Notes: generated by a model from the sequence alone, not told the origin. 64,000 nt of DNA from Embleya sp045207655 (GCF_045207655.1 NZ_CP108785.1:4402001-4466000); one strand, 5' to 3'. Counted from the stretch's first letter, positions 41,429-50,041 are shown. Numbers and translations: made by a program.

Positions 41429-43813
41429 TCACACGTCGCGGATCCAGTGCCCGTCCGTGGCCCAGCCGAGGAAGCGCCGGACGTTCGGCACCGCCGGATC
41501 GTCCAGGCTGCCGCCCGTGAACACATGCCGCAGCCCGGCCAGAACCGGCGCGAGGCGGCGCACGGTGTGCTCCGGCCGCCGCGCCGTCTCCTCCGCCATC
41601 CACGCGATCACCGCGAACTGGTCCTCCACCCCGCACAGGGACAGGAAGAACAGCGTCTGCCGCCACGCGTACGCGGCGTCCTTGACGGTGCCGAGCGACC
41701 GCGGGTTCCCGGCGATCTGCTGCACCAGACGGCACACCGTGCGGTACGCGCCCCGCGCCGGCTCCGCCCAGCCCTCCACCGGCTCCACCCCGATGGGGTA
41801 CACGAGCGCGGCGAGGTTGTGCGTGGTGAGGATCTGCGCCTGCTCGATGACCTTCCCATTCGCCGCGACCCACCAGCGGCCCCGCGGATCGATGCCGGCC
41901 CGCTCCCGGCACAGCTCGGCGAAGGCGTCCGAGGTGTTCGCCGCGAACCCACGCTCGCGCCTGACGTCGTCGATCGTCCGGATCGTGGCGTAGTCGATGC
42001 CGTAATACCGCGCGTACAGCGACCCTTCGAGCAGTACCGCGGCGTCCTGCGCGGCGCGCAAGAACTTCGCGGAGAACGTGCCCATGAAGATGTCCGCCGC
42101 GAGTTCCTCGGTGAACACCGCCTTGACCCCGGCCTGGCGCGCGAGCGAACCGAGCTCCTGGAGCAGCGGGTTCGGGACGATCGTGCCCGGGAAGGCGCGC
42201 ACCGTCAGCGTGCCCAGCTCGGTCAGCGCCTCCCAGGCGTTTCCCGCGGTGTCGGTCGACACCCGCCGATACGCGGACACCGCCCGCACCCACGGCAACT
42301 CCTCCAGCCGCACCTGGTGCTCCAGGTTGAGGAGCAGCAGCGACCGACGCTCGGCGAACGCCCCGTACCCCGCGGTCATCAGCGTGCGCAGCGCCGGGTC
42401 GTGGTACGCCAACGCGGTCGTCGCGGCGACCAGTTGCGGGACCAGCTCGGCCAGCACCTCGGCCGACGGCACGATGCCGCGCTCGACGAGCGTCGCGACG
42501 GGCGCGCTCAGCGCGCGCTCGACCGGGTGACGCAGGCTGTCCGGAATCGGGCTGCCCGCGCGCACGCCGGTCCGCTCGGCTTCCGCGTCGGTCACCGGTA
42601 CGAGCAGCCACGCCGTGTCGGGCAGACCCGCGTCGTCGCGCAGGTTCGCCAACCGGGTGATGAGGACACGTGCCAGCTCGTGGAGCGTCGCGGTCGACGC
42701 GTCCTCGGCCTGACGGGCCCGCAGTGCGGCGTGCGGCGGCGAACCGGGCGCGCCGCGCTTGACGACCATCGCGTCGACGGCGTGCCGGAGCAGGCCGGGG
42801 CGGGCCGGCCCACGCGTACCGACGTTCGCGCGGATGCCGGAGCGGGGTCCGGCGGCGCGGGGTCCGGTGGCGCGGGCGGCGCGGCCGTTCGCGATGCGGG
42901 TGCCGGCGCTGCGAACATCACCGGCCCGTGTGTCACCGAGCGCCTCGGCCAGGGCGGCCAGCAGGATCGCGGAGTTTTCCCTGGGGTTGTGGTGCTTGGT
43001 GCACAGCGTGTGCTGCGCCGCCAAACGCCGGTAGCGCTGGAGGAGTTCACGGCCGCGTTCGATCCAGCCCGCCGGTCGGATCGCGTCGAGCCGGCCGTCC
43101 TCGACGGTCTCCAGCCAGTGCGCGAGCAGCTGGTCGGCGAACGGGTTCCACACGGTCAGCGCCTCGTTCATCGCCTCGACCGCGGGCTTGGGTCGCCGCG
43201 CGCCGAGCGTGGCCCGCAACGAGCCCACGGACTCGCGGTGCACGGCGGAGCCGTCGGGCACCGGCGTGTCGCTGGGGCCCGGCAGGAAGCGGAGGCGGTC
43301 CGCGTACGGCGCGATCTCGTCGAGCAGCGTGAGCGCCGCGAAGCGGTCCCCGGCGCGCAGCAGCCACGCGATGGTGAGCAGCGCGGCCTCCTCGGGCACC
43401 GCGACGTGATACCGGCCGGTGTCGAGCATCGTGTGGAGCTCGGCCAGGCCCGCGTCGGTGAGGAAGTACCGGAACACCGCGAGCCGATCGCCGGTACGCA
43501 GCCCGGCGCGGGCGGCGGCTTCGGCCTCGTGTGCGGTCCACGGCCCGCCGGCCGCGGCGTCGCCGGTGGCGAATCCGCCGCGCACGACCTCCGGGGTGAC
43601 CCAGGCGGGAAGCCCGCGCACGGGCGTGCGCGAGCCGATGGCCAACGAGCCGTCGGCCATGCCGCGGGCGACCTGCGTCCAGCGGCGCACGCGCTCCTCG
43701 GCGCGAAGCCGGGTCGCCTGGCTCTCGTGGGAGGCGGCGGTGTGGAATGCCTTGGCCAACTGCCAATCCGCATAGCCGGGGTTGGCGACGGGCTGCACGT
43801 GAATCTCGTTCAT
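41429..43813 (-). CDS. Large uncharacterised protein downstream of the tRNA-like RNAs
   Basis: A 794-aa cytosolic protein. I do not recognise a family. It is Ala/Leu/Arg-rich and mostly helical. Features: an N-terminal block to ~230 with regular helices (AELHTMLDTGRYHVA, EEAALLTIAWLLRAGDRF), CTKHHNPREN near 295, a Gly/Arg-rich low-complexity linker (~320-375), and a C-terminal half with WRQTLFFLSLCGVEDQFAVI and a final LGWATDGHWIRDV. No signal peptide, membrane helix or nucleotide motif is seen. The ATG at 43813 has no Shine-Dalgarno; it begins two bases after the acceptor stem of tRNA-like element A. Its job is probably tied to those RNAs. Confidence 0.8.
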   Translation of the reverse strand: MNEIHVQPVANPGYADWQLAKAFHTAASHESQATRLRAEERVRRWTQVARGMADGSLAIGSRTPVRGLPAWVTPEVVRGGFATGDAAAGGPWTAHEAEAAARAGLRTGDRLAVFRYFLTDAGLAELHTMLDTGRYHVAVPEEAALLTIAWLLRAGDRFAALTLLDEIAPYADRLRFLPGPSDTPVPDGSAVHRESVGSLRATLGARRPKPAVEAMNEALTVWNPFADQLLAHWLETVEDGRLDAIRPAGWIERGRELLQRYRRLAAQHTLCTKHHNPRENSAILLAALAEALGDTRAGDVRSAGTRIANGRAARATGPRAAGPRSGIRANVGTRGPARPGLLRHAVDAMVVKRGAPGSPPHAALRARQAEDASTATLHELARVLITRLANLRDDAGLPDTAWLLVPVTDAEAERTGVRAGSPIPDSLRHPVERALSAPVATLVERGIVPSAEVLAELVPQLVAATTALAYHDPALRTLMTAGYGAFAERRSLLLLNLEHQVRLEELPWVRAVSAYRRVSTDTAGNAWEALTELGTLTVRAFPGTIVPNPLLQELGSLARQAGVKAVFTEELAADIFMGTFSAKFLRAAQDAAVLLEGSLYARYYGIDYATIRTIDDVRRERGFAANTSDAFAELCRERAGIDPRGRWWVAANGKVIEQAQILTTHNLAALVYPIGVEPVEGWAEPARGAYRTVCRLVQQIAGNPRSLGTVKDAAYAWRQTLFFLSLCGVEDQFAVIAWMAEETARRPEHTVRRLAPVLAGLRHVFTGGSLDDPAVPNVRRFLGWATDGHWIRDV

Positions 43814-43815
43814 GC

Positions 43816-43887
43816 CGACGTGGCGGGCCCTGCCCCCGCGCCCTCCGGGTTGAGAGCCCGGTGCTCTACTGACTGAGCTACACGTCG
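43816..43887 (-). ncRNA. tRNA-like element A
   Basis: 72 nt that fold into a complete cloverleaf: acceptor CGACGTG/CACGTCG (7 perfect pairs), D stem GCTC/GAGC, anticodon stem CCGGG/CCCGG with loop CTCTCAA (CUC at the anticodon position), variable loop AGGGC, T stem GCGGG/CCCGC. The T loop is GGCAGGG instead of TTCRANN, and the D loop AGTCAGTA lacks the G18-G19 pair. No CCA is encoded. Immediately upstream of the ATG at 43813. Confidence 0.75.
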
Positions 43888-43945
43888 TGGTCGGTGTGGT
43901 CGGCACGGCGGGCACCGCGCGCCCTGCCGCCTTGTGCGGGTTCCG

Positions 43946-43965
43946 GGCCCGGAGCTCTCCGGGCC
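43946..43965 (-). repeat. Hairpin between tRNA-like A and B
   Basis: Perfect 9-bp arms GGCCCGGAG / CTCCGGGCC. Read on the minus strand, the area resembles the D-stem and anticodon arm of the tRNA-like units (GAGAGC, TCCGGGCC), so it may be a decayed fourth unit. Confidence 0.5.
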
Positions 43966-43995
43966 GAGTCCCATGCCGCCGCGTTCCGATGTCGC

Positions 43996-44068
43996 CGACG
44001 TGGCGGGTCCCGCCCCCGCGCCCTCCGGGACCGAAGCCCGGTGCTCTCCCTGACTGAGCTACACGCCG
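43996..44068 (-). ncRNA. tRNA-like element B
   Basis: 73 nt, same cloverleaf. Acceptor CGGCGTG/CACGTCG keeps pairing through one G-U wobble. D loop AGTCAGGGA is one base longer. Anticodon loop CTTCGGT (UCG at the anticodon position), T stem GCGGG/CCCGC, T loop GGCGGGA. Not a canonical tRNA for the same reasons as element A. Confidence 0.72.
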
Positions 44069-44081
44069 TTGTCGCGTTCGC

Positions 44082-44153
44082 CAACGTGGCGGGTCCCGCC
44101 CCCGCGCCCTCCGGGTCCGAAGCCCGGTGCTCTACTGACTGAGCTACACGTTG
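44082..44153 (-). ncRNA. tRNA-like element C
   Basis: 72 nt. Acceptor CAACGTG/CACGTTG differs from element A on both strands by a compensating change, so the stem is conserved rather than the sequence. Anticodon loop CTTCGGA (UCG), T loop GGCGGGA. It is the first unit after the promoter and is separated from B by 13 bases. Confidence 0.75.
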
Positions 44154-44187
44154 TGGTGCGCCGGCGCAGTGCCTGCCGACGAGGACG

Positions 44188-44216
44188 ACACTAGGCCCGA
44201 GCCGCAGGCGGGGCAA
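44188..44216 (-). promoter_or_regulatory. Promoter for the tRNA-like cluster
   Basis: On the minus strand: -35 TTGCCC (44211-44216), 17-base spacer, -10 TAGTGT (44188-44193). Transcription would begin near 44180, about 27 bases before element C, and could continue through A into the 794-aa gene. Confidence 0.55.
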
Positions 44217-44221
44217 CGGGG

Positions 44222-44614
44222 TTATTCGCCCGGCGCGCGCGGCGGCCATGGTTCGCCGCTCTTGGCACGCCGCCGCGACGGATACTCGGGCAACCCGTCG
44301 GCCGGCGCCACGGTCAGCGCCTGCCGGTAGGCGTACGGGGTGCGGCGTCGCTCGGCGTGGACCGCGCCGAATCCCTCGAGGACCGGCCGATCCGGGAACG
44401 ACAGCGCCTCGTACACCCCGGCGTGTCCGGCTGACAGCGCCGGAGGTTGCGCGGTGTCGGGGTCGTTGCGGGAGCACAGGGGGCACTCACGCCAGGCGCA
44501 CCCGCGCTCGTCCGTCGCGTTCGGAGCGAACGTCCAGCGCGCAGTAGGGTTCCCGGCCGCACGGGGACAGGTCGGTGCGTCCCGGCGCGGGCGTCGCATT
44601 CGCGGCTCGCACAC
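44222..44614 (-). CDS. Small hypothetical protein with Cys motif
   Basis: A 130-aa frame (GTG 44614; ATG 44599 is an alternative). Contains CAWRECPLCSRND, a short C-x5-C-x2-C that might bind metal, then a more ordered stretch (AGHAGVYEALSFPDRPVLEG) and an Arg/Pro-rich tail. Ends six bases before the -35 element of the tRNA-like promoter. Same strand as both large genes around it. Unknown function and only moderately supported as a gene. Confidence 0.4.
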   Translation of the reverse strand: MCEPRMRRPRRDAPTCPRAAGNPTARWTFAPNATDERGCAWRECPLCSRNDPDTAQPPALSAGHAGVYEALSFPDRPVLEGFGAVHAERRRTPYAYRQALTVAPADGLPEYPSRRRAKSGEPWPPRAPGE

Positions 44615-44674
44615 TGTGTGTCCGGCGTCCGAGTTCGCGTGCGATGGTCGTCCGGGGCATGCCGGTTCGGCGAT

Positions 44675-47290
44675 CTACTCCGTCGGAGCGAAGGCCGAGG
44701 TCAGGTCCGGGGCCGACCAGCGGAGCATGTCGGCGGGGGCGCTGTCGGAGGGGCCCGGGTAGAGCCGGTACAAGGTGCCGGTGCCGGCGATCGGGACGTC
44801 GCCGTGGACCAGGGCCACGAACGCGCGGCCGGCGGCGAGTTCCTCGGCCGGGTCGAGGTGGGCCGCTGTCGCGCCGACGTCGTCGCGCACGCGGGCCGTG
44901 AAGGCGTCGACTCCCTCGTCGGCGCCTCGGCGGTACTCGGTGACCTCTCCCTCGCGCCGGCCGCGGATCAGCACCCGGTCGGTGGTCGCGGCGGCGATGA
45001 TCCGGGCCAGGTCGCCGAGCGTGGCCCGGCCTCCCGGGGCGAAGTGGATGCGCAGGTCGCGGGCCAGTTCGGCGAGGCGGTCGGTGTGCCGGAAGACGTC
45101 GTGCAGGCCGTCCCGGCCGGACAGGTTCAAGTCGGTCCACTGCGCGGTGCCCGCGGCCAGATCGACGGTCATCGGGACGCAGATCCGCGCGTCGCCCGCC
45201 AGGTCGAAACGCTGCCGGACCGCACTCGGATCGAACGTGCGCCCGGCGGCCACCGCGTCCAGGTCCTGGAAACCGGCGAACGCGTCGAGCAGGTCGTCGA
45301 ACGCCACGTCGTTGTAACTGAAGACGACCACGACGGCGTACCGCACGTCCAGTGCGGCCAGCTTGGCGATGTCCAGATCCACGAACTCGGTTGCGCCGTG
45401 CGGTGCGGGCGCCGAGGTGAAGTCACCCGAGTGCACCACCGCGCGGTCCGGGCCGTAGACCAGGTTCGTGTAGTCGCACAGGCCGAGGTACTCCCAATTC
45501 GCGTCGTACAGCGCGACGGACAGGTCCAGGTCGACTCGCTGGTCCGCGGCCTGCATCCAGTGCAGGAACAGCCGGATCCGGCCGCCGCGCGGCATCGGCT
45601 GGACGCTTCCGCGTGGGATGGCGACCAGCGCTTTCGCAGTGGAGTGCTCGGCGAACGGCGCGATCAGGTCGCCCAGTCCGGCGTCCAGAAACGCGATGTC
45701 GTGGCGCGGCAACTTGACTGCCCGGCGCGTCAGTTCGCGCTCGATGAGGGCGCAGACCGGGGCGCTGAGCGCAGCCGGGACGGGCTCGCCCGGGTCGTTG
45801 TGCGCGTACGCTCCCGCGATACTGCCGCGCGGGAACCACACCCGCCGTTCCCCCACAGCGCGTTCGGCCCGCAGCCGACCCCACGCGCCGAGCAGGGGAC
45901 CGGGGCCGACCCGGCGCAGCACGTGCGGCAGCGCGGCGACGAGCCCGGCGGGCAGCGTGGTCGCGCCGCTGCCCGCCCGGACCCGGAGCAAGTGGTGTAG
46001 CCGGCGCACCAGTTCGCCGGGGCGCCGGATCAGTAGCGCGGTCGCGCCGGTCGTGTCGCCGGCCGCGAGCAGCGTTTCGACCCGGGACGCGAAGGTGCGC
46101 ACCACGATCCGGTTCGCCACGACCGCCACCGCGTCGCCGTGCGCGTCGGCGGCGAGCAGCAGCGCGGGACCGGCCCGAAGTGCCTGCGGGTCGGTGCCGC
46201 GCAGCGCCGCGAACGCGAGCGCGGCATTGGGGTACGTGCCGATGTAGTCGAAGGGATGCAGCAGTTCACCGGCGCGCAGCCACGCCTGGCGATGCCGGCA
46301 CAGGTCCTCGTACACGTGCTCCAGTGGCAGCCCGTCCAGGACCGCGAGCAGCATGCGGCGCAGTCGCCGCGGCACCGTGCGCAGCCGAGGCGGAGTGAGC
46401 AGATCGGGGTGGGCGCCGGACCAGGCCCACAACACCCGCAGCACGTCGGTCGCGGTGTCCAGCCGGCCGGCGGGCAGGTGGTCGGGAAGCAGGCCGGCGA
46501 GTACGACGGCCTTGCTTTCGCGGACCGGGATCTCGGTGGGCAACCACCGCTCGGCGTCGGCCGGCGCGTGCTCGGCGAGCAGGATCAGATCGTGCCGGTC
46601 CTGTGGCCCGAGCGGGGTGCGCCGGGCGAGCAGGGCCAGCAGTTCGCCGAGCGCGTCCGCGTCCCGGTCCACGCCGAGCCGGAGCGGTGCCAGGGTGCCG
46701 GTGATCGGGACGAGTATGTCCGCGGTCCGGCTGCCGGCCGGGGTCAGATGCGGCTTGCGCAGGCGTATCGGCTCGGCGCACACCGGGCACGCGCGCAACT
46801 CCTCGGCCGGCGCACAGGTCGAGCACAGCAGGTGCGCGCAGGGCGCGAGCGCGCCGATGTCGCCGGCCCGGCCGCAGATCGCGCAGGGCTGGTTCGGCTG
46901 GTTGAGCAGGAACGCTCGGATTCGGGTGGAGTAGCGCGCCTGCGCGTAGTTCGGCACCTGTGCGGGAAAGCCTGCGAACAGCGGGCGGTGCCGGCGGTCG
47001 TTGCCCAGCCGGGCGTCCAGCCGCGCCAGCAGCCGCATTCCGTGTGTCGCGAGATCCACCGGTCGCAAGCCGGCCAGCGCGGTCCGCAACGGGGCGCTCA
47101 GTACATGGCCGCGCTGCACCAGATCCGCTTCCAGCGCGGCGATCCCGCGGGCGTTCACACCCGCCTGATCCGGCCCGACCCGCTCCGCGTCGATGTACAC
47201 CTGCGCCAGACGTCGTACCAGGAGGCCGTCGAGATCGTCGGCCGCGGTACTGGTATCAACTCGAACGATGCTGCGCACGCCACCACTCAT
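44675..47290 (-). CDS. RING-finger protein of the MXAN_6230/SCO0854 type with TerD-like C-terminal domain
   Basis: An 871-aa cytosolic protein. Residues 136-171 are a RING-like zinc site: C136-x2-C139-x11-C151-x-H153-x2-C156-x2-C159-x8-C168-x2-C171. The middle (~190-590) is a long helical region. Residues ~595-720 (IRLFLHWMQAADQRVDLDLS, HSGDFTSAPAPHGATEFVDL, VVVVFSYNDVAFDDLLDAF) follow the TerD-like stress-protein pattern. RING proteins are rare in bacteria; this family is known from actinomycetes and myxobacteria but its role is not established. ATG 47290. Same strand as the tRNA-like genes and the 794-aa protein. Confidence 0.78.
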   Translation of the reverse strand: MSGGVRSIVRVDTSTAADDLDGLLVRRLAQVYIDAERVGPDQAGVNARGIAALEADLVQRGHVLSAPLRTALAGLRPVDLATHGMRLLARLDARLGNDRRHRPLFAGFPAQVPNYAQARYSTRIRAFLLNQPNQPCAICGRAGDIGALAPCAHLLCSTCAPAEELRACPVCAEPIRLRKPHLTPAGSRTADILVPITGTLAPLRLGVDRDADALGELLALLARRTPLGPQDRHDLILLAEHAPADAERWLPTEIPVRESKAVVLAGLLPDHLPAGRLDTATDVLRVLWAWSGAHPDLLTPPRLRTVPRRLRRMLLAVLDGLPLEHVYEDLCRHRQAWLRAGELLHPFDYIGTYPNAALAFAALRGTDPQALRAGPALLLAADAHGDAVAVVANRIVVRTFASRVETLLAAGDTTGATALLIRRPGELVRRLHHLLRVRAGSGATTLPAGLVAALPHVLRRVGPGPLLGAWGRLRAERAVGERRVWFPRGSIAGAYAHNDPGEPVPAALSAPVCALIERELTRRAVKLPRHDIAFLDAGLGDLIAPFAEHSTAKALVAIPRGSVQPMPRGGRIRLFLHWMQAADQRVDLDLSVALYDANWEYLGLCDYTNLVYGPDRAVVHSGDFTSAPAPHGATEFVDLDIAKLAALDVRYAVVVVFSYNDVAFDDLLDAFAGFQDLDAVAAGRTFDPSAVRQRFDLAGDARICVPMTVDLAAGTAQWTDLNLSGRDGLHDVFRHTDRLAELARDLRIHFAPGGRATLGDLARIIAAATTDRVLIRGRREGEVTEYRRGADEGVDAFTARVRDDVGATAAHLDPAEELAAGRAFVALVHGDVPIAGTGTLYRLYPGPSDSAPADMLRWSAPDLTSAFAPTE

Positions 47291-47619
47291 GTACCGGTTG
47301 CCCCCGACGAAAGACGAAGCGAGGGCGGAGAGTGGGTGCGCTGTCGGTTATCGGAGTGAGAAGGAAGCACACCGCGGAGCCGCCCCCGCAGGTCGACCCT
47401 AACGTCACCCCCCGGGTTCGCCTAAGGAATTTCCGGTCCGGTCCGGGGAGAGGCGGTGCGAGACCCGGCCCGAACCCCGACGACAGGGCGTTGGCCGGGT
47501 AGCGCCGACGCCCGATGTCGAAGCCGCCGAGCGCGCCGGCGTCCGGCTACGAGCCGTTCGGCTTCCGGATCACGGCCGATACCGCCCTCCCCGACGACGG
47601 CCTCCGCACACGATGTGTG
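47291..47619. other. 329-base gap upstream of the RING gene
   Basis: Must hold the RING gene promoter (near 47300-47420, locally less G/C-rich). No gene, repeat or hairpin of note seen. Confidence 0.4.
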
Positions 47620-48408
47620 TCAGATCGGGTCCCACACGATCGACTCGTAGAGTCTGCCGAGCGTCCCCGTCAACGCGGTGTCGATCGGGATCGGCACGTC
47701 GTCGATGAGCCGAACCGGCGCGATCCCGCGCGAGTTCGTTACGAACGCGGCCCGGAACGAGCCCACGTCGGACAGGTGGACCGGGCCGCGTCGGGAGGGC
47801 AACGGCCCTGCGGAGAGCGCCCTTTCGAGCAGACCCATGGTGATGCCTTCCAGGACGGGCGCGTTCGGCCAGAGCAGCGAAGTGCCGTCGAAGAACACGA
47901 CGTTGGTGATCGCACCCTCCGCGACGAGTCCGTCCGGGCCGGTCAGGAGCGCCTCGTCGAAGCCCTCGCGGGCGACCTGTCGGCGGTAGTGCGCCTGCCC
48001 GAAGTCCCCGACGCGCTTGATGTGCGCGACGGAACGCAGATACGGGACGGACCGCAACGCCTGTGGCGCGGGCGGCATGTCGCCGGGTGGCCGCACGGTG
48101 ACCAGGATCGCGACCGACCCGGGCTCGTCCACGGCGAACACATGCACCCGCACGGACGCGTCGGGAACGTCGTCGGTCAGCGCGTGCCGGATGTACCGCC
48201 GGATCAGGTCCCCGTCCAGGGGGCTGCCGAACAACTCCCGGTTGGCCGTGTCGAGCCGATGGAGGTGGTCGGCGAGGCCGCGCACCCGGCCGCCGCGCAC
48301 CTGCATCGCGGTGAAATGCCCGTAGCCGGCCACGGCGACGGCGTGCAGCCGTTCCACCGTGGTGGACCGGCCGTCGATCTCGACCCGTGATACCGCCGAA
48401 GCACTCAT
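47620..48408 (-). CDS. Class IV PLP-dependent aminotransferase/lyase (PabC/BCAT-like)
   Basis: A 262-aa fold-type IV PLP enzyme. The PLP lysine is in SVAHIKRVGDFGQAHYRR, the conserved E-G-A-I-T-N-V-F-F-like segment is AEGAITNVVFFDG and GITMGLLE follows, all as in 4-amino-4-deoxychorismate lyase and related aminotransferases. ATG 48408. It lies alone, 280 bases downstream of the Lrp-type regulator on the same strand, and may be controlled by it. Whether it makes p-aminobenzoate or transaminates an amino acid is open. Confidence 0.83.
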   Translation of the reverse strand: MSASAVSRVEIDGRSTTVERLHAVAVAGYGHFTAMQVRGGRVRGLADHLHRLDTANRELFGSPLDGDLIRRYIRHALTDDVPDASVRVHVFAVDEPGSVAILVTVRPPGDMPPAPQALRSVPYLRSVAHIKRVGDFGQAHYRRQVAREGFDEALLTGPDGLVAEGAITNVVFFDGTSLLWPNAPVLEGITMGLLERALSAGPLPSRRGPVHLSDVGSFRAAFVTNSRGIAPVRLIDDVPIPIDTALTGTLGRLYESIVWDPI

Positions 48409-48688
48409 GCCGCCGACGATAACCGCCCGTCCGGGGCTTCCACCCGCGACGGCGCCGTGGTCGGCGACCCGGCCACGGGCCGGACGCACGCATGCAGTTC
48501 GCCACTGCGGACGAGAACGGCACGCACCTGTTCACTCGACGACAGGCACCCCGTGGACCCCGAGCCCACACCGCCGTCGAACTCCTCGACACGCCGGCCC
48601 CGGGCGCGCGCCGACGTGGTGATCCAACCTCGCAAGCTTGTCATTCCCGACTTCCGCACGCCGTTCGCCACGGCGCGACGTCCAGCCG

Positions 48689-49735
48689 TCACGCCCAGAT
48701 ATCCATCGGCACGAACCCCGTGTTGCGTCCTTCGGGATCCAGGAGGTGGCCCATCCGCTTGGCGTTGGCCAGCGTCAACCACCGGTCCTCGATGGTGAGT
48801 TCGGGAAATCGCTCGGCGAGCTGCGCCTCCAGGCGGCGGGTGTCGGGAATCGAGCGCACCCAGGCGGTGATCAGCAGGCTGTGCCGTGCCGCGATCGCGG
48901 CGCACATGCGGACCTCGGCCACCGCGGCGATCGACGCGCCCACGCGGGCCAGGTCCGCACTGGGGACGTTCGCCAGGTAGTGCACGAACACCGGGAACCC
49001 CGAGACGCTGTGCGCGATTTCGCAGCGCGGGACGACGCTGCCCTCGCGAAGCATGCGCGTCACCCGACGGCGTACGGTCGACTCGCTCATGCCCGTGGCC
49101 TCGGCCAGTTCGCCGTACCCGAGGCGCCCGTCCGCGCCGAGCGCGATGAGCAGTGAGCGGTCTTCGGGGGCAACGGTCCCGATGCCGGCCGACGGTGTGT
49201 CGTCGCCCGGGCGCAGCAGGCCGCGCTGGTGGGGGTCCAGGGAGCGCAGGTCCCAGCGGCTGCCTTCGGTGAACAGGTGGGTGGCGATCATGCTGCGGAT
49301 GGCGGTGACGCCTTCCTGCGCGCCGATGACCTCGATCGCCAGTCTGGACAGCGCGGTGAGGTCGGCGACCATCACGGTCAGCAGGAGGTCGGTACCACCG
49401 GACACATGTTCGATACCGGTGATGCGCGGGTCGCGCACCAGCCGCTCGGTGACCGCGCGCACCCGGGCGGGATGACAGTCGACCTCGACGTACGCCGAGC
49501 AGTTGACCTGCAGGACGAACGGCCCGCCGTAGGCGGTCACCCACGCCAGGCCGCGTGAGCGCAGGCGCTCCCAGCGGCGCGCGGCGGTGACGGCGCTCAT
49601 GCCCAGGGCCTGCCCGATCAGCGTCCACGATGCGCGTGGTGCCGTTTGCAGGGCGTTGACCAGCGCCAAGTCGGTCTCGTCCAGGATGGTGGGCCGCAGT
49701 TCGGCGGTTGGCGCAAGTTCGGCGGAATGCTTCAT
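48689..49735 (-). CDS. Lrp/AsnC family regulator with duplicated module
   Basis: A 348-aa protein of two Lrp-like halves. The first HTH is TLIGQALGMSAVTAARRWER (~43-62), the second GYGELAEATGMSESTVRRRV (~205-224); each is followed by a RAM-like ligand domain (RITGIEHVSGGTDLLLTVMV and the matching later segment). Usual Lrp proteins have a single half (~150 aa). ATG 49735 with GGAGG upstream. Divergent from the transporter/amidohydrolase operon, whose likely regulator it is; the effector is probably an amino acid or related amide. Confidence 0.87.
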   Translation of the reverse strand: MKHSAELAPTAELRPTILDETDLALVNALQTAPRASWTLIGQALGMSAVTAARRWERLRSRGLAWVTAYGGPFVLQVNCSAYVEVDCHPARVRAVTERLVRDPRITGIEHVSGGTDLLLTVMVADLTALSRLAIEVIGAQEGVTAIRSMIATHLFTEGSRWDLRSLDPHQRGLLRPGDDTPSAGIGTVAPEDRSLLIALGADGRLGYGELAEATGMSESTVRRRVTRMLREGSVVPRCEIAHSVSGFPVFVHYLANVPSADLARVGASIAAVAEVRMCAAIAARHSLLITAWVRSIPDTRRLEAQLAERFPELTIEDRWLTLANAKRMGHLLDPEGRNTGFVPMDIWA

Positions 49736-49837
49736 CACGGACCTCCGAGTGACGCTTATCAACAAATTCCACGAGATTCTATCCGTAAGTTTCATGCTCC
49801 AGGGGTTCGCGAAATACGACGACCCCAGGAGCGGTCC

Positions 49838-50041
49838 ATGCGTCTCGCAGTGCTTCTGCTGATGGTGCCCGTGACGGCACTGCTGGCGACGGTGTGGTTG
49901 CCGTTCGTCAACGCTCCGCACATTTGGCTCGGTATGCCGTCGATGATGACCTGGAGCGTGGGCTGGGTGATCGCCCTCACTCCCGCGCTCGCGTACGTCG
50001 AGTACCAGAGCACGCGCCGCCGGAACGGGGGCGGCGAATGA
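49838..50041 (+). CDS. DUF3311-like small membrane subunit
   Basis: A 67-aa protein with two hydrophobic helices (LAVLLLMVPVTALLATVWLP and a second around 38-57) and a charged tail. Small DUF3311 proteins are commonly encoded just before sodium:solute symporters. AGGAG six bases before ATG 49838. Its stop overlaps the symporter start (ATGA), which supports an obligate pair. Confidence 0.8.
   Translation: MRLAVLLLMVPVTALLATVWLPFVNAPHIWLGMPSMMTWSVGWVIALTPALAYVEYQSTRRRNGGGE

Noticed and set aside
43816..44153. Annotating the three repeats as ordinary tRNA-Glu/tRNA-Arg genes
   Set aside because: The cloverleaf is intact, but all T loops lack the TTC consensus and the D loops of A and C lack G18-G19, so normal tRNA function is unlikely; listed as tRNA-like RNAs.
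43816..44153. CRISPR array
   Set aside because: Only three units of 72-73 nt with unequal spacing, internal cloverleaf pairing and no cas genes.
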